Positions 44,929 through 52,450 of a DNA stretch of 62,516 nt are shown one piece after another. The position numbers and the translations under genes are program-made. Under the pieces are notes generated by a model, which was given only the letters and a program-made list of their open reading frames with translations, was not told the DNA's origin and ran no database searches. Source of the stretch: Longimicrobium sp. GTDB lineage: Bacteria; Gemmatimonadota; Gemmatimonadetes; Longimicrobiales; Longimicrobiaceae. The stretch covers positions 1 through 62,516 of the forward strand of contig NZ_DATIND010000108.1 in NCBI RefSeq assembly GCF_035474595.1, written 5' to 3'. The stretch's first letter is position 1, and each line of letters starts with the position of its first letter.

Positions 44929-46068
44929 ATGTCCGAAAACACCAGCCGCCTCCACTCCCTGCACGAGCAGGGACAGAGCGTGTGGCTCGACTACATCCGC
45001 CGCGGAATCATCGAGAACGGCGAGCTGGAGGAGATGATCCGCAAATACGACCTGCGCGGCGTGACCTCCAACCCGTCGATCTTCGAGGAGGCGATCGGGA
45101 AGAGCGACGACTACGACGACGCGATGGAGACCTTCGCCGCCGAGGGAACCGAGGCGGGCGAGGCGTTCGAGCGCATCGCGGTGGAGGACATCCAGAACGC
45201 GTGCGACATCTTCCGCCCCGTGTACGACGCGGCGGGCGGGCACGACGGGATGGTGTCGATCGAGGTGTCGCCGCTGCTGGCCGACGACACGCAGCGCACG
45301 CTGGACGAGGCGCGCAAGCTGTGGAAGCTGGTGGACCGCCCCAACGTGATGGTGAAGATCCCCGGCACCGACGAGGGGATCGGCGCCATCGAGGAGGCGC
45401 TGTCGGAGGGGATCAACATCAACATCACCCTGCTCTTCTCGCTGCGCGGCTACGAGGCGGTGATGGAGGCGTTCCTGCGCGCGATGGAGCGCCGCGCCGA
45501 GGCCGGCCAGCCGCTGGACCACGTGGCCTCGGTCGCCTCGTTCTTCGTCTCGCGCGTGGACAGCGCGGTGGACGCGGAGCTGGAGAAGATCGTCGCGGAG
45601 GGAGGCGCCAACGCCGAGAAGGCGAAGTCGGTGATGGGGCGCGCGGCCATCGCCAACGCGAAGATGGCGTACGCGCGCTTCCTCCAGGTGTTCAGCGGCG
45701 AGCGGTGGGAGCGGCTGAAGGCGAAGGGCGCGCACGTGCAGCGGCCGCTCTGGGCCAGCACGTCGACCAAGAACCCGGCGTACCGCGACGTGATCTACGT
45801 GGAGGAGCTGATCGGGCCCGACACCGTGAACACCATGCCGCTGGCCACCATCCAGGCCTTCGCCGACCACGGTGAGGCGCGCCGCACGGTGGACCTGGAG
45901 ATGGACCGCGCGCGCGGGGAGCTGGCCACGCTGCAGGAGCTCGGCATCGACCTGGACGCGGTGACGGAGCGGCTGCAGGTGGAGGGCGTCGAGAAATTCG
46001 CGAAGTCGTTCCATCAAATGATCAAGACGGTGGACGAGAAGCTGACGCGGGTGGCCCAGGAGACCTGA
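44929..46068 (+). CDS. tal: Transaldolase
   Basis: A 379-residue Schiff-base aldolase transferring dihydroxyacetone units in the pentose phosphate pathway. The N-terminus has VWLDYIRRGIIENGELEEMI and the class motif GVTSNPSIFEEAI. The catalytic lysine is Lys143 in NVMVKIPGTDEG. INITLLFSLRGYEAVMEAF and the phosphate site near STSTKNPAYRDVIYVEELIG are present. The length and the C-terminal AKSFHQMIKTVDEKL place it in the longer, actinobacterial/cyanobacterial-type subfamily. It lies 103 bp after tkt with only a repeat tract between, so an operon is likely. Confidence 0.95.
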   Translation: MSENTSRLHSLHEQGQSVWLDYIRRGIIENGELEEMIRKYDLRGVTSNPSIFEEAIGKSDDYDDAMETFAAEGTEAGEAFERIAVEDIQNACDIFRPVYDAAGGHDGMVSIEVSPLLADDTQRTLDEARKLWKLVDRPNVMVKIPGTDEGIGAIEEALSEGININITLLFSLRGYEAVMEAFLRAMERRAEAGQPLDHVASVASFFVSRVDSAVDAELEKIVAEGGANAEKAKSVMGRAAIANAKMAYARFLQVFSGERWERLKAKGAHVQRPLWASTSTKNPAYRDVIYVEELIGPDTVNTMPLATIQAFADHGEARRTVDLEMDRARGELATLQELGIDLDAVTERLQVEGVEKFAKSFHQMIKTVDEKLTRVAQET

Positions 46069-46097
46069 CCGGCGGCGCGGGACTTTTCCGCACGCGG

Positions 46098-46138
46098 ATC
46101 GCTCCCCGGCACCCTTTGCCGGGGAGCGATTTCGTTTT
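46098..46138 (+). terminator. Intrinsic terminator after transaldolase
   Basis: A 14-bp perfect stem (ATCGCTCCCCGGCA with TGCCGGGGAGCGAT, loop CCCTT) is followed by TTCGTTTT, 29 bp after the tal stop. Confidence 0.9.
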
Positions 46139-46796
46139 GCGCATCCATCCCGCATCTCCCGGATCCCGCCTTCGCGCGGCGGCCGCGGACCGGCGTCCAG
46201 CGCCTCCGCGGCGTGTCACTCCCGTCCACATGGGGCCGCGGGTGGGACATGAACATGCGGCGCGGGTGTCACGACCGGACGGCCGCGCCCCACATCCTGC
46301 CGGAAACGACTGGTTAGGGAGACAATCCGTAACATGCGCCGCCACATCGGGTTCGCGCCGATTGAGACGTTCCGCGTACGAATCGGCATACAATCTGCAA
46401 CACTCACGCGTCGCAGATTATCGGGAACAATTTCATCCGCAGCAGTTTCATTCGCACGGCCGTTCATCCGCGGGGCTTCTTTTCCAGCAGCAGCGCCGCC
46501 AGCGGTCCGCAGGGCCCAGCAGCACACAGATCCGCCGCCGGGAGCAGGTCCACGGGTTCGGCCTCTTGATGCGCCGGACATCGTCGCCCGTCACAGGTAC
46601 GCAGGCTCAGCCCGCCGTCCCCGTGGCCGCCCGGCAGATCATGGCCGTAACGACAATTGCACGCAGTTCCATTCATCTGGCGGCGACACACCAGGGCCGG
46701 AGCAGGTTCGCGGGCCGATTCGATGCGCAGGTCCACGACGTACGCAGGTGACAATGCTGATCGGTTGATGCGTGACCCGCCGGCCTGCCCGGCCTG

Positions 46797-46838
46797 GCGC
46801 GCCGGGCCGGCTCCCCACCAGGGAGTCGGCCCGGTGCC
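46797..46838 (+). terminator. Strong GC hairpin in intergenic region
   Basis: GGCGCGCCGGGCCGGCTCCC pairs with GGGAGTCGGCCCGGTGCC across a CACCA loop and is followed by GTTT. It resembles a terminator, but no gene upstream on the plus strand is supported, so what it terminates is unclear. Confidence 0.5.
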
Positions 46839-46876
46839 GTTTGGGGGAGATCGACGGGATCCGTGAACCCGAAAAT

Positions 46877-46924
46877 GCGAGTGAACTCGCGGCTACGACG
46901 GCACGCAGTCCGCCTTCGCGGACT
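46877..46924 (+). repeat. Two-hairpin dispersed element, copy 5
   Basis: Hairpin 1 is GCGAGTGAACTCGC (46877-46890). The linker reads GGCTACGACGGCACGC, a variant of GGCAACAAC. Hairpin 2 is AGTCCGCCTTCGCGGACT (46907-46924), identical to copy 4, while hairpin 1 differs from copy 4 by a compensated A-T to G-C change. Confidence 0.75.
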
Positions 46925-47051
46925 CGGTTCGGCGCAGGGAGAGGCGGCGGGGCGCATCCCCATCTCCGGATCATCATCTTGCCGAGAGATCAGTGGTGGC
47001 GCACCTTTTCGGCATCTCCCCCCCTGAATTCCCCTGGACGGCAGACGCGAG

Positions 47052-47693
47052 ATGAAGATCGGCATCCTGGGCACCGGCGTGGTGGGGCAGTCGCTCGGGC
47101 TCGGCTTCGCGGGGCGCGGGCACGAGGTGATGATGGGCTCGCGCGATCCCGGCAGCGACAAGGTGCGCGAGTGGGCGGCGAAGGCGGGCGGGCGCGCGTC
47201 GGCCGGAACCTTCGCCCAGGCGGCGGCGTTCGGCGAGATCGCGGTGCTGGCGACGGCGTGGAGCGGGACGGAAAGCGCGCTGCAGCTCGCCGGCGCGGAG
47301 AACCTGGCGGGCAAGGTGGTGATCGACGTCACCAACCCGCTCGACTTCTCCACCGGCGCGCCGCGGCTGGCGCTGGGGTTCGGCGACTCGGGCGGCGAGC
47401 AGGTGCAGCGCTGGCTTCCCGGCGCGAAGGTGGTGAAGGCGTTCAACATCATCACCGCGGGGGAGATGGTGGACCCCGACTTCCCCTGCGGCCCGCCGAC
47501 GATGTTCATCTGCGGCAACGACGACGGCGCGAAGCACGCCGTGGCCGGCATCTGCACCGACTTCGGCTGGGAGATCGTGGAGACCGGCGGCATCGACGGC
47601 GCGCGCCTGCTGGAGCCGCTGGCGATGCTCTGGATCGTGCACGGCATCCGCACCGGCGCGTGGACGCACGCGTTCAAGCTGCTGCGGAAGTAG
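47052..47693 (+). CDS. NAD(P)-binding oxidoreductase, F420-NADP reductase-like
   Basis: A 213-residue Rossmann-fold protein. The dinucleotide loop is KIGILGTGVVGQSLGLGFAG, followed by GSRDPGSDK, whose Ser/Arg after the second strand favours NADP(H). VIDVTNPLDF, VVKAFNIITAGEMVDPDF and the C-terminal LLEPLAMLWIVHGI are typical of the NADPH-dependent F420 reductase-like family (F420_oxidored). Many bacterial members do not use F420, and no F420 biosynthesis gene is in the window. Substrate and cofactor are therefore open. Confidence 0.85.
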   Translation: MKIGILGTGVVGQSLGLGFAGRGHEVMMGSRDPGSDKVREWAAKAGGRASAGTFAQAAAFGEIAVLATAWSGTESALQLAGAENLAGKVVIDVTNPLDFSTGAPRLALGFGDSGGEQVQRWLPGAKVVKAFNIITAGEMVDPDFPCGPPTMFICGNDDGAKHAVAGICTDFGWEIVETGGIDGARLLEPLAMLWIVHGIRTGAWTHAFKLLRK

Positions 47694-48009
47694 GTGCGGG
47701 AGTGCGGGAGTGCGTGAGTGCGTGCGATGTCGAAGCATCGGCGCGACCGGAGCCAATCCCGCGCACACAACATCCGACGTCATCCTGAGGCCGGCCACAC
47801 CGATGCTGAACCCTCACTGATGCTGGCAGGCCGAAGGATCTATAATCCGACGTCGCCACATCGCATCGGACGCGCTCTGGCATGGGGTGAGAGTCGCCGC
47901 CACGCATCTTTGCGACTCCGCAACGCAGTGCCGGAACTAGCGATAGATCCTTCGGCCTGCCGGCATTCGGGCAGGACGAGGTCGGCGTGGCCGGCCTCAG
48001 GATGACGTC
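47694..48009. repeat. Octamers and second nested palindromic unit
   Basis: AGTGCGGG/AGTGCGTG octamers (47698-47724) are followed by a second copy of the nested palindrome, 47776-48009. It has outer arms GACGTCATCCTGAGGCCGG and its complement ending at 48009, and inner arms GGCAGGCCGAAGGATCTAT and ATAGATCCTTCGGCCTGCC. The interior (about 47840-47940) is unrelated to that of the 286-536 unit. It fills the 346-bp gap before the FAD enzyme gene. Confidence 0.7.
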
Positions 48010-48039
48010 TACTCTGCTTTTTTCATCCCCGAGAGTCAC

Positions 48040-49179
48040 GTGACTGATACCGAGATTGCCGCGCGGAACACGCCGGTGTGGGACGACGGGAGCTGGGCGG
48101 GGCTGCCGCGGCTGGAGGACGACGTCACCGCCGACGTGTGCGTGGTGGGGCTGGGCGGGTCGGGGCTCACCTGCATGGGCGAGCTGCGGCGGATGGGCGT
48201 GAGCGTCGTGGGCGTGGACGCGGGGATGGTCGCGGGCGGGGCGGCGGGGCGAAACGGCGGGTTCCTGCTGGCCGGCGCGTACGAGTTCTACCACGACGCG
48301 GTCGCGGCGTACGGGCGGGAGCGCGCGCTGACCATCTACCGCACCACGCTCGCCGAGGTCGACCGCATCACCGCGGAGACGCCGGACGCGGTGCGGCGCG
48401 TGGGCTCGCTCCGCATCGCCGCGGACGACGAGGAGGTGGCGGACTGCCGCGCGCAGCTGGCCGCCATGCGAGCGGACGGGCTGGCCGTGGAGTGGTACGA
48501 GGGCGCGGAGGGCACCGGGCTGCTCATCCCCTCCGACGGCGCGTTCAATCCCCTGCTCCGCTGCCGCACCCTGGCGCTCCGGCTGGCGGATGCGGGCGCG
48601 CGGCTGTTCGAGCACTCGCCCGCGACCGAGCTGCGCGCGGGCGAGGTGCGCACGCCGGGCGGACGCGTGCGCTGCGGTCGCGTGATCGTGGCCGTCGACG
48701 GGCGGCTGGAGCAGCTGGTGCCCGCGCTGGCCGGGCGCGTCCGCACCGCGCGGCTGCAGATGGTGGCGACGGCGCCGCTCCCGGAGATCCGCTTCCCGCG
48801 TCCCTGCTACATGCGCTGGGGATACGAGTGGTGGCAGCAGCTTCCGGACGGCCGCATCGCCCTGGGCGGCTTCCGCGACCGCGGCGGCGACCCGGAGTGG
48901 ACGCACCACGCCGAGCCGGGCGACGTGGTGCAGGAGATGATCGATCACTTCCTGCGCGGCACCCTCGGCGTCGACGCGCCCATCACCCACCGCTGGGCCG
49001 CGCCCGTCGGCTACACGGAAGACGGGCTGCCGGTGCTGGACGAGGTGGAGCCCGGCGTCTGGGCGCTCGGCGGGTACAGCGGCACCGGCAACGTCATCGG
49101 GGCGCTCTGCGGCCGCGCCGCGGCGCAGCTCGCAGTCACCGGCGCGTCGGAGCTGCGCCCGCTGTTCGTCTCCGCGTAG
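48040..49179 (+). CDS. FAD-dependent oxidoreductase (DAO family)
   Basis: A 379-residue amine or amino-acid oxidase-like protein. The FAD-binding loop is ADVCVVGLGGSGLTCMGELR near residue 32, followed by GVDAGMVAGGAAGRNGGFLL, the signature of the DAO/GlpO-type family. The second FAD region near the C-terminus is GVWALGGYSGTGNVIGALCG. LGGFRDRGGDPEW and MRWGYEWWQQLPDGRIALGG line the probable substrate site. It starts with GTG at 48040. No neighbour indicates the substrate; secondary amines or N-methyl amino acids are usual. Confidence 0.85.
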   Translation: MTDTEIAARNTPVWDDGSWAGLPRLEDDVTADVCVVGLGGSGLTCMGELRRMGVSVVGVDAGMVAGGAAGRNGGFLLAGAYEFYHDAVAAYGRERALTIYRTTLAEVDRITAETPDAVRRVGSLRIAADDEEVADCRAQLAAMRADGLAVEWYEGAEGTGLLIPSDGAFNPLLRCRTLALRLADAGARLFEHSPATELRAGEVRTPGGRVRCGRVIVAVDGRLEQLVPALAGRVRTARLQMVATAPLPEIRFPRPCYMRWGYEWWQQLPDGRIALGGFRDRGGDPEWTHHAEPGDVVQEMIDHFLRGTLGVDAPITHRWAAPVGYTEDGLPVLDEVEPGVWALGGYSGTGNVIGALCGRAAAQLAVTGASELRPLFVSA

Positions 49180-49413
49180 ATCGGAATCTTGACGTAAGCA
49201 GACGAACGCATCGGCGGGCGAGAGAGGCATCTCTCGCCCGCCGCTTTTCATCTGCCGACCACCGCCAAGACACGATCTCCGCTCTGCAAGCTCGCGTCGG
49301 GATCATCCCCACGCAGGTGCGGGGGAATCCGGATGGACCGGCTCCGCGGGGATGGCCACATTCGGCGGCGACGGACGAGACCGCCCACTCCCTTCTCGAT
49401 GACGAGGACTTCG

Positions 49414-49899
49414 ATGCAGCACGGGAACCTGCTGGCCGTCGCCGCGCTCGGCGTCTTGCTGCTCGCGGCGGCGTGCGGCGGCGGGAGGGACAGCGTGGAT
49501 GGCGATGCCCCCGCGGACACCGCTCAGGCGGCGGCTCCCGCGCCAGCGGCGAGCTCCGGGCCCGTCGCCCTCGGGACGCCGGGGGAGGGGAACGGCCGGG
49601 TGATCGAGATCAAAATGATCACCGACGAGCAGGGAAACCGCTTCGAGCCGAACGCCGTCAGCGCGAAGGAGCACGACGTGCTACGCTTCACGCTGGTGTC
49701 CGGCGGCGGCGTGCACAACGTGAGCTTTCCGGCCGCGCGGAACCCCGGCGTGCAGGGACTTCCCGCCCCCAGCGAGCTGATGCAGGCGGCGGGGCAGACG
49801 AAGGAGTACGTCGTGGGGCTGAAGCCCGGCTCGTACTACTTCCAGTGCGATCCCCACGCCGCGCTGGGGATGACCGGCACGCTGAACGTCGGCGCGTAG
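49414..49899 (+). CDS. Cupredoxin-domain lipoprotein
   Basis: A 161-residue exported copper protein. GAGG precedes the ATG at 49414. The lipobox is LLLAAAC (Cys21), then an Ala/Pro/Asp-rich linker to about residue 60. The plastocyanin-like domain carries a complete type 1 copper set: His101 (GGVHNVSF), Cys145 (YFQCDPH), His148 and Met153 (HAALGMTG). It should be a periplasmic electron carrier tethered to a membrane. No oxidase or nitrite reductase partner is encoded nearby. A Met five codons upstream (49399) is an alternative start. Confidence 0.88.
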   Translation: MQHGNLLAVAALGVLLLAAACGGGRDSVDGDAPADTAQAAAPAPAASSGPVALGTPGEGNGRVIEIKMITDEQGNRFEPNAVSAKEHDVLRFTLVSGGGVHNVSFPAARNPGVQGLPAPSELMQAAGQTKEYVVGLKPGSYYFQCDPHAALGMTGTLNVGA

Positions 49900-49980
49900 C
49901 CGGAGCACGGCCACAACACTCCCGCCCCTTGGATCGGCCGGTTCGGACGCATGGATCCGCCCTGCGAAGCACGCACGCAG

Positions 49981-50020
49981 CACCGGGCCCCGCGGCGCCA
50001 TGCCGGCGGGGCCCGTGCCA
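49981..50020 (+). terminator. Hairpin after cupredoxin gene
   Basis: CACCGGGCCCCGC pairs with GCGGGGCCCGTG, with one bulged C, about 80 bp after the cupredoxin stop. ATTTCG follows. Confidence 0.6.
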
Positions 50021-50125
50021 TTTCGTCTCCCCGGCCTGCGCTCGTGCGCGTGGACGATGCGGGACGGCGGGGTTACTTTGTCGCGCGTGAACGCACCCGA
50101 TCTCCGCCCGCGGCGGCGCGCCTGA

Positions 50126-51196
50126 ATGCGCATCGTGCTCAGCAACGCCTCGTACAGCTGGGGCGGGGTGCACCAGGTGACGGAGGTGCTGGCGCGGGGG
50201 CTCCAGGAGCGCGGCCATTACGTCGCGGTGTTCGGCCGGCCGGACTCGCCGCTGGAGGAGCGGCTGCGCGGGGTGGCGCCCTTCGAGCCGATCCTGAAGG
50301 GGATGGACCTGCACCCCGGCGTGGTCTGGCGCGCCGCCCGCGCCCTCGGCCGCCACCGGGCCGACGTGGTGCTGACGCTGATGAAGAAGGACGTGCGCCT
50401 CACCGGCCCCGCGGCGTGGATGCGGCGCATCCCCGTCGTCGTCCGGCACGCCAACGACCGCCCGCTGCGCGGCACCCCGGACCACCGCCTGTTCTTCGGC
50501 GCGCTCCCCGCGCGGCACGTGGCCAACTCCGCGGCGACGCGCGAGACGCTGCTGCGGTCGGCGCCCTGGCTGCGGCCGGACTCGATGGCGGTGATCCATA
50601 ACGGGATCGACGCCGCGCGCTTCGACCGGGCGACTCCCGCCGCGCTGGGACTGCCGGAGAGCGCGCTGGCGATCGGCTTCATCGGGCGGTTCGACGAGCG
50701 CAAGGGCGTGCTGGACCTGGCGCGCGCCTGGCCCGCGGTGGCCGCCGCCCTCCCCCACGCGCACCTGGTGATGGTCGGCAAGGGCCCGGCGGAAGAGCGG
50801 ACGCGCGCGCTGCTGGCGGATGCGGAGCGCGTGCACTGGCTGGGCTACCGCCGCGACATCCCCGAGCTGCTGCGGGCGATGGACGTGCTGGCCGTCCCCT
50901 CGCACTGGGAGGGGTTCGGGCTGGTGGCGGCGGAGGGGCTGGCGGCGGGCGTCCCCGTCGTAGCCGCGAACGCGAGCAGCCTGCCGGAGATCGTGGAGCA
51001 CGAAGTGCAGGGACTGCTCGTCCCGCCGGGCGATCCGGACGCGCTCGCCGCCGCGCTGGTGCGCCTGGCCCGCGACCCTACCGCCCGCGCGCGGATGTCC
51101 GCGGCCGGCCGCGCCCGCGCCCGCGACGCCTTCAGCCTCGATCGCATGATCGACCGCTACGAGGCGCTGCTGGCAGAGGTCGCGAAGAAGCGCTAA
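50126..51196 (+). CDS. Glycosyltransferase family 4
   Basis: A 356-residue GT-B enzyme. The N-terminal acceptor domain starts MRIVLSNASYSWGGVHQVTE, with the Gly-rich loop typical of GT4. The C-terminal nucleotide-sugar domain has GFIGRFDERKGVLDLARAW, the RVHWLGYRRDIPELL segment, and the E-x7-E type motif HWEGFGLVAAEGLAAGVPVV. The N-terminal strand lacks a signal peptide, so it acts on the cytoplasmic side of the inner membrane. It precedes an LpxL-like acyltransferase and a GT2 enzyme, which fits envelope glycolipid or exopolysaccharide assembly. Donor sugar and acceptor are unknown. Confidence 0.88.
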   Translation: MRIVLSNASYSWGGVHQVTEVLARGLQERGHYVAVFGRPDSPLEERLRGVAPFEPILKGMDLHPGVVWRAARALGRHRADVVLTLMKKDVRLTGPAAWMRRIPVVVRHANDRPLRGTPDHRLFFGALPARHVANSAATRETLLRSAPWLRPDSMAVIHNGIDAARFDRATPAALGLPESALAIGFIGRFDERKGVLDLARAWPAVAAALPHAHLVMVGKGPAEERTRALLADAERVHWLGYRRDIPELLRAMDVLAVPSHWEGFGLVAAEGLAAGVPVVAANASSLPEIVEHEVQGLLVPPGDPDALAAALVRLARDPTARARMSAAGRARARDAFSLDRMIDRYEALLAEVAKKR

Positions 51197-51253
51197 GCCG
51201 CGAGCCGCGCGGCAGCATCGACATCCATCGAAGCGCCGGGATGCCGAGGCCGC

Positions 51254-51302
51254 AGTCCCGCAGGGACTTTGTGCTGTTGTTGCCCGGGAATTCCATTCCC
51301 GG
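51254..51302 (-). repeat. Two-hairpin dispersed element, copy 6
   Basis: On the minus strand hairpin 1 is CCGGGAATGGAATTCCCGG (51284-51302), the linker has GGCAACAAC, and hairpin 2 is AGTCCCTGCGGGACT (51254-51268). Short GAGCAGGTG tandem units follow it at 51304. It sits in the gap between the GT4 and acyltransferase genes. Confidence 0.8.
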
Positions 51303-51391
51303 TGAGCAGGTGAGCAGGTGCGCCAACGAAGGCTCTCCCCGCTGCCGCTTGATCATCGACCGAAACATCGAAGTTGAAGCTGGATAGACCG

Positions 51392-52450
51392 ATGCCGGAC
51401 ACGAAGCCATCTACATCTCCATCCCCCTCCCCCGCCCCGCCCGCGTCTCCGTCCCCCGCGACGGCGCGTGGCGCGGACGGCGACGGGCCGCGCCACACGC
51501 CCGCGCACCGCGTGGAGTACGCGCTGGCGCGGACGCTGGAGACCGCGGTGGCCACGCTCCCCGAGCGCGTGGCGGACGCCGTCGGCCGGCGGATCGGGCG
51601 GATGGTGTACCGGCTGGGGATCCGGCGGAAGGTGGTCGAGGCCAACCTCCGCCTGGCCTATCCCGGCCAGCCGGAGGCGTGGATCCACGCGACCGCGCGC
51701 GCCGCGTACGAGCACCTGGGGCGCGAGTCCGCCGCCATCCTGCGGCTGGGCAAGCTCGACCGGCAGGCCATCGTCGACCGCACCGTCCCGGTCGGATGGG
51801 ATGAGCTGCAGGGCGCGCTGGACGAGGGGAAGGGCGTCATCCTCGTCACCGGCCACTACGGCAACTGGGAGATCGCCGCGGCCACGGTCGCCTCGCGCGG
51901 CACGCCGATCGCCGCCATCGTCCGCCGCCAGGGGAACCGGCTGGTGGACGCGCGCCTGAACGGGCTGCGGCTGAACCTGGGCGTGGAGACCATCACCCAG
52001 CGCGAAGCGCCGTCGCGCGTCCCGCGGCTGCTGCGCCGGAACCGGGTGATCGGCATCGTGGGCGACCAGGACGCGCGCCGCGCCGGCGTCTTCGTCCCCT
52101 TCTTCGGCCGCCCGGCGTCCACCCACCGCGGGCCCGCGCTCTTCGCGCTGAAGCTGGGCGCGCCGGTGTTCGCCTGCGTGGCCCGCCGCCTACCCGGGCG
52201 CGAGGTGCGCTACGAGGTGTCGGGGCAGCGCGTCCCGGTCGTCCGCACGGGCGACCTGGAGGCCGACGTGCGGGCGCTCACGGCCGAGCTGGCGGCGCGG
52301 CTCGAGGGCGAGGTGAGGAAGGCGCCGGAGCAGTACTTCTGGTTCCACCGGCGCTGGAAAAGCAGCCCCGGACCGGAACATTTCGCCGCGGAATCGGGTA
52401 ATGCCGAGGCCGCATCCGTCCCCGCGGACACCGACCCGGACGACGCGTGA
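51392..52450 (+). CDS. LpxL/HtrB-like lipid acyltransferase
   Basis: A 352-residue inner-membrane-associated acyltransferase of the Lip_A_acyltrans family. The first about 40 residues are Ser/Pro-rich. The catalytic HxxxxE motif is TGHYGNWE (His155, Glu160), preceded by GKGVILV. A conserved GIVGDQDARRAGVFVPFFGR block and APVFACVARRLPG follow, and the C-terminal PEQYFWFHRRWK is a family hallmark. Members add secondary fatty acyl chains to lipid A or to related glycolipids. The ATG at 51392 is used; a TTG 18 bp upstream is also in frame. Its stop codon overlaps the GTG start of the next gene. Confidence 0.9.
   Translation: MPDTKPSTSPSPSPAPPASPSPATARGADGDGPRHTPAHRVEYALARTLETAVATLPERVADAVGRRIGRMVYRLGIRRKVVEANLRLAYPGQPEAWIHATARAAYEHLGRESAAILRLGKLDRQAIVDRTVPVGWDELQGALDEGKGVILVTGHYGNWEIAAATVASRGTPIAAIVRRQGNRLVDARLNGLRLNLGVETITQREAPSRVPRLLRRNRVIGIVGDQDARRAGVFVPFFGRPASTHRGPALFALKLGAPVFACVARRLPGREVRYEVSGQRVPVVRTGDLEADVRALTAELAARLEGEVRKAPEQYFWFHRRWKSSPGPEHFAAESGNAEAASVPADTDPDDA

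Larger units (their letters stand above)
46139..47051. other. 913-bp gene-poor intergenic region
   Basis: The longest gap in the window after 1-856. Its base composition is lower in GC between about 46320 and 46460. Small overlapping ORFs exist on both strands, but none has a ribosome site plus recognisable content. A strong hairpin lies at about 46797-46838 and copy 5 of the two-hairpin element at 46877-46924. It could hold an unrecognised small RNA or an eroded gene. Confidence 0.4.

Noticed and set aside
46464-46754. A minus-strand ORF with several cysteines (GTACNCRYGHDLPGG, RTCDGRRCPAHQ) that might be another precursor peptide.
   Set aside because: There is no ribosome site, no leader like the four peptides at 23925-24996, and alternative frames are equally open.
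47052-47693. An F420-dependent enzyme claim for the Rossmann protein.
   Set aside because: The family is named for F420-NADP reductase, but many members do not use F420 and no F420 gene is near.
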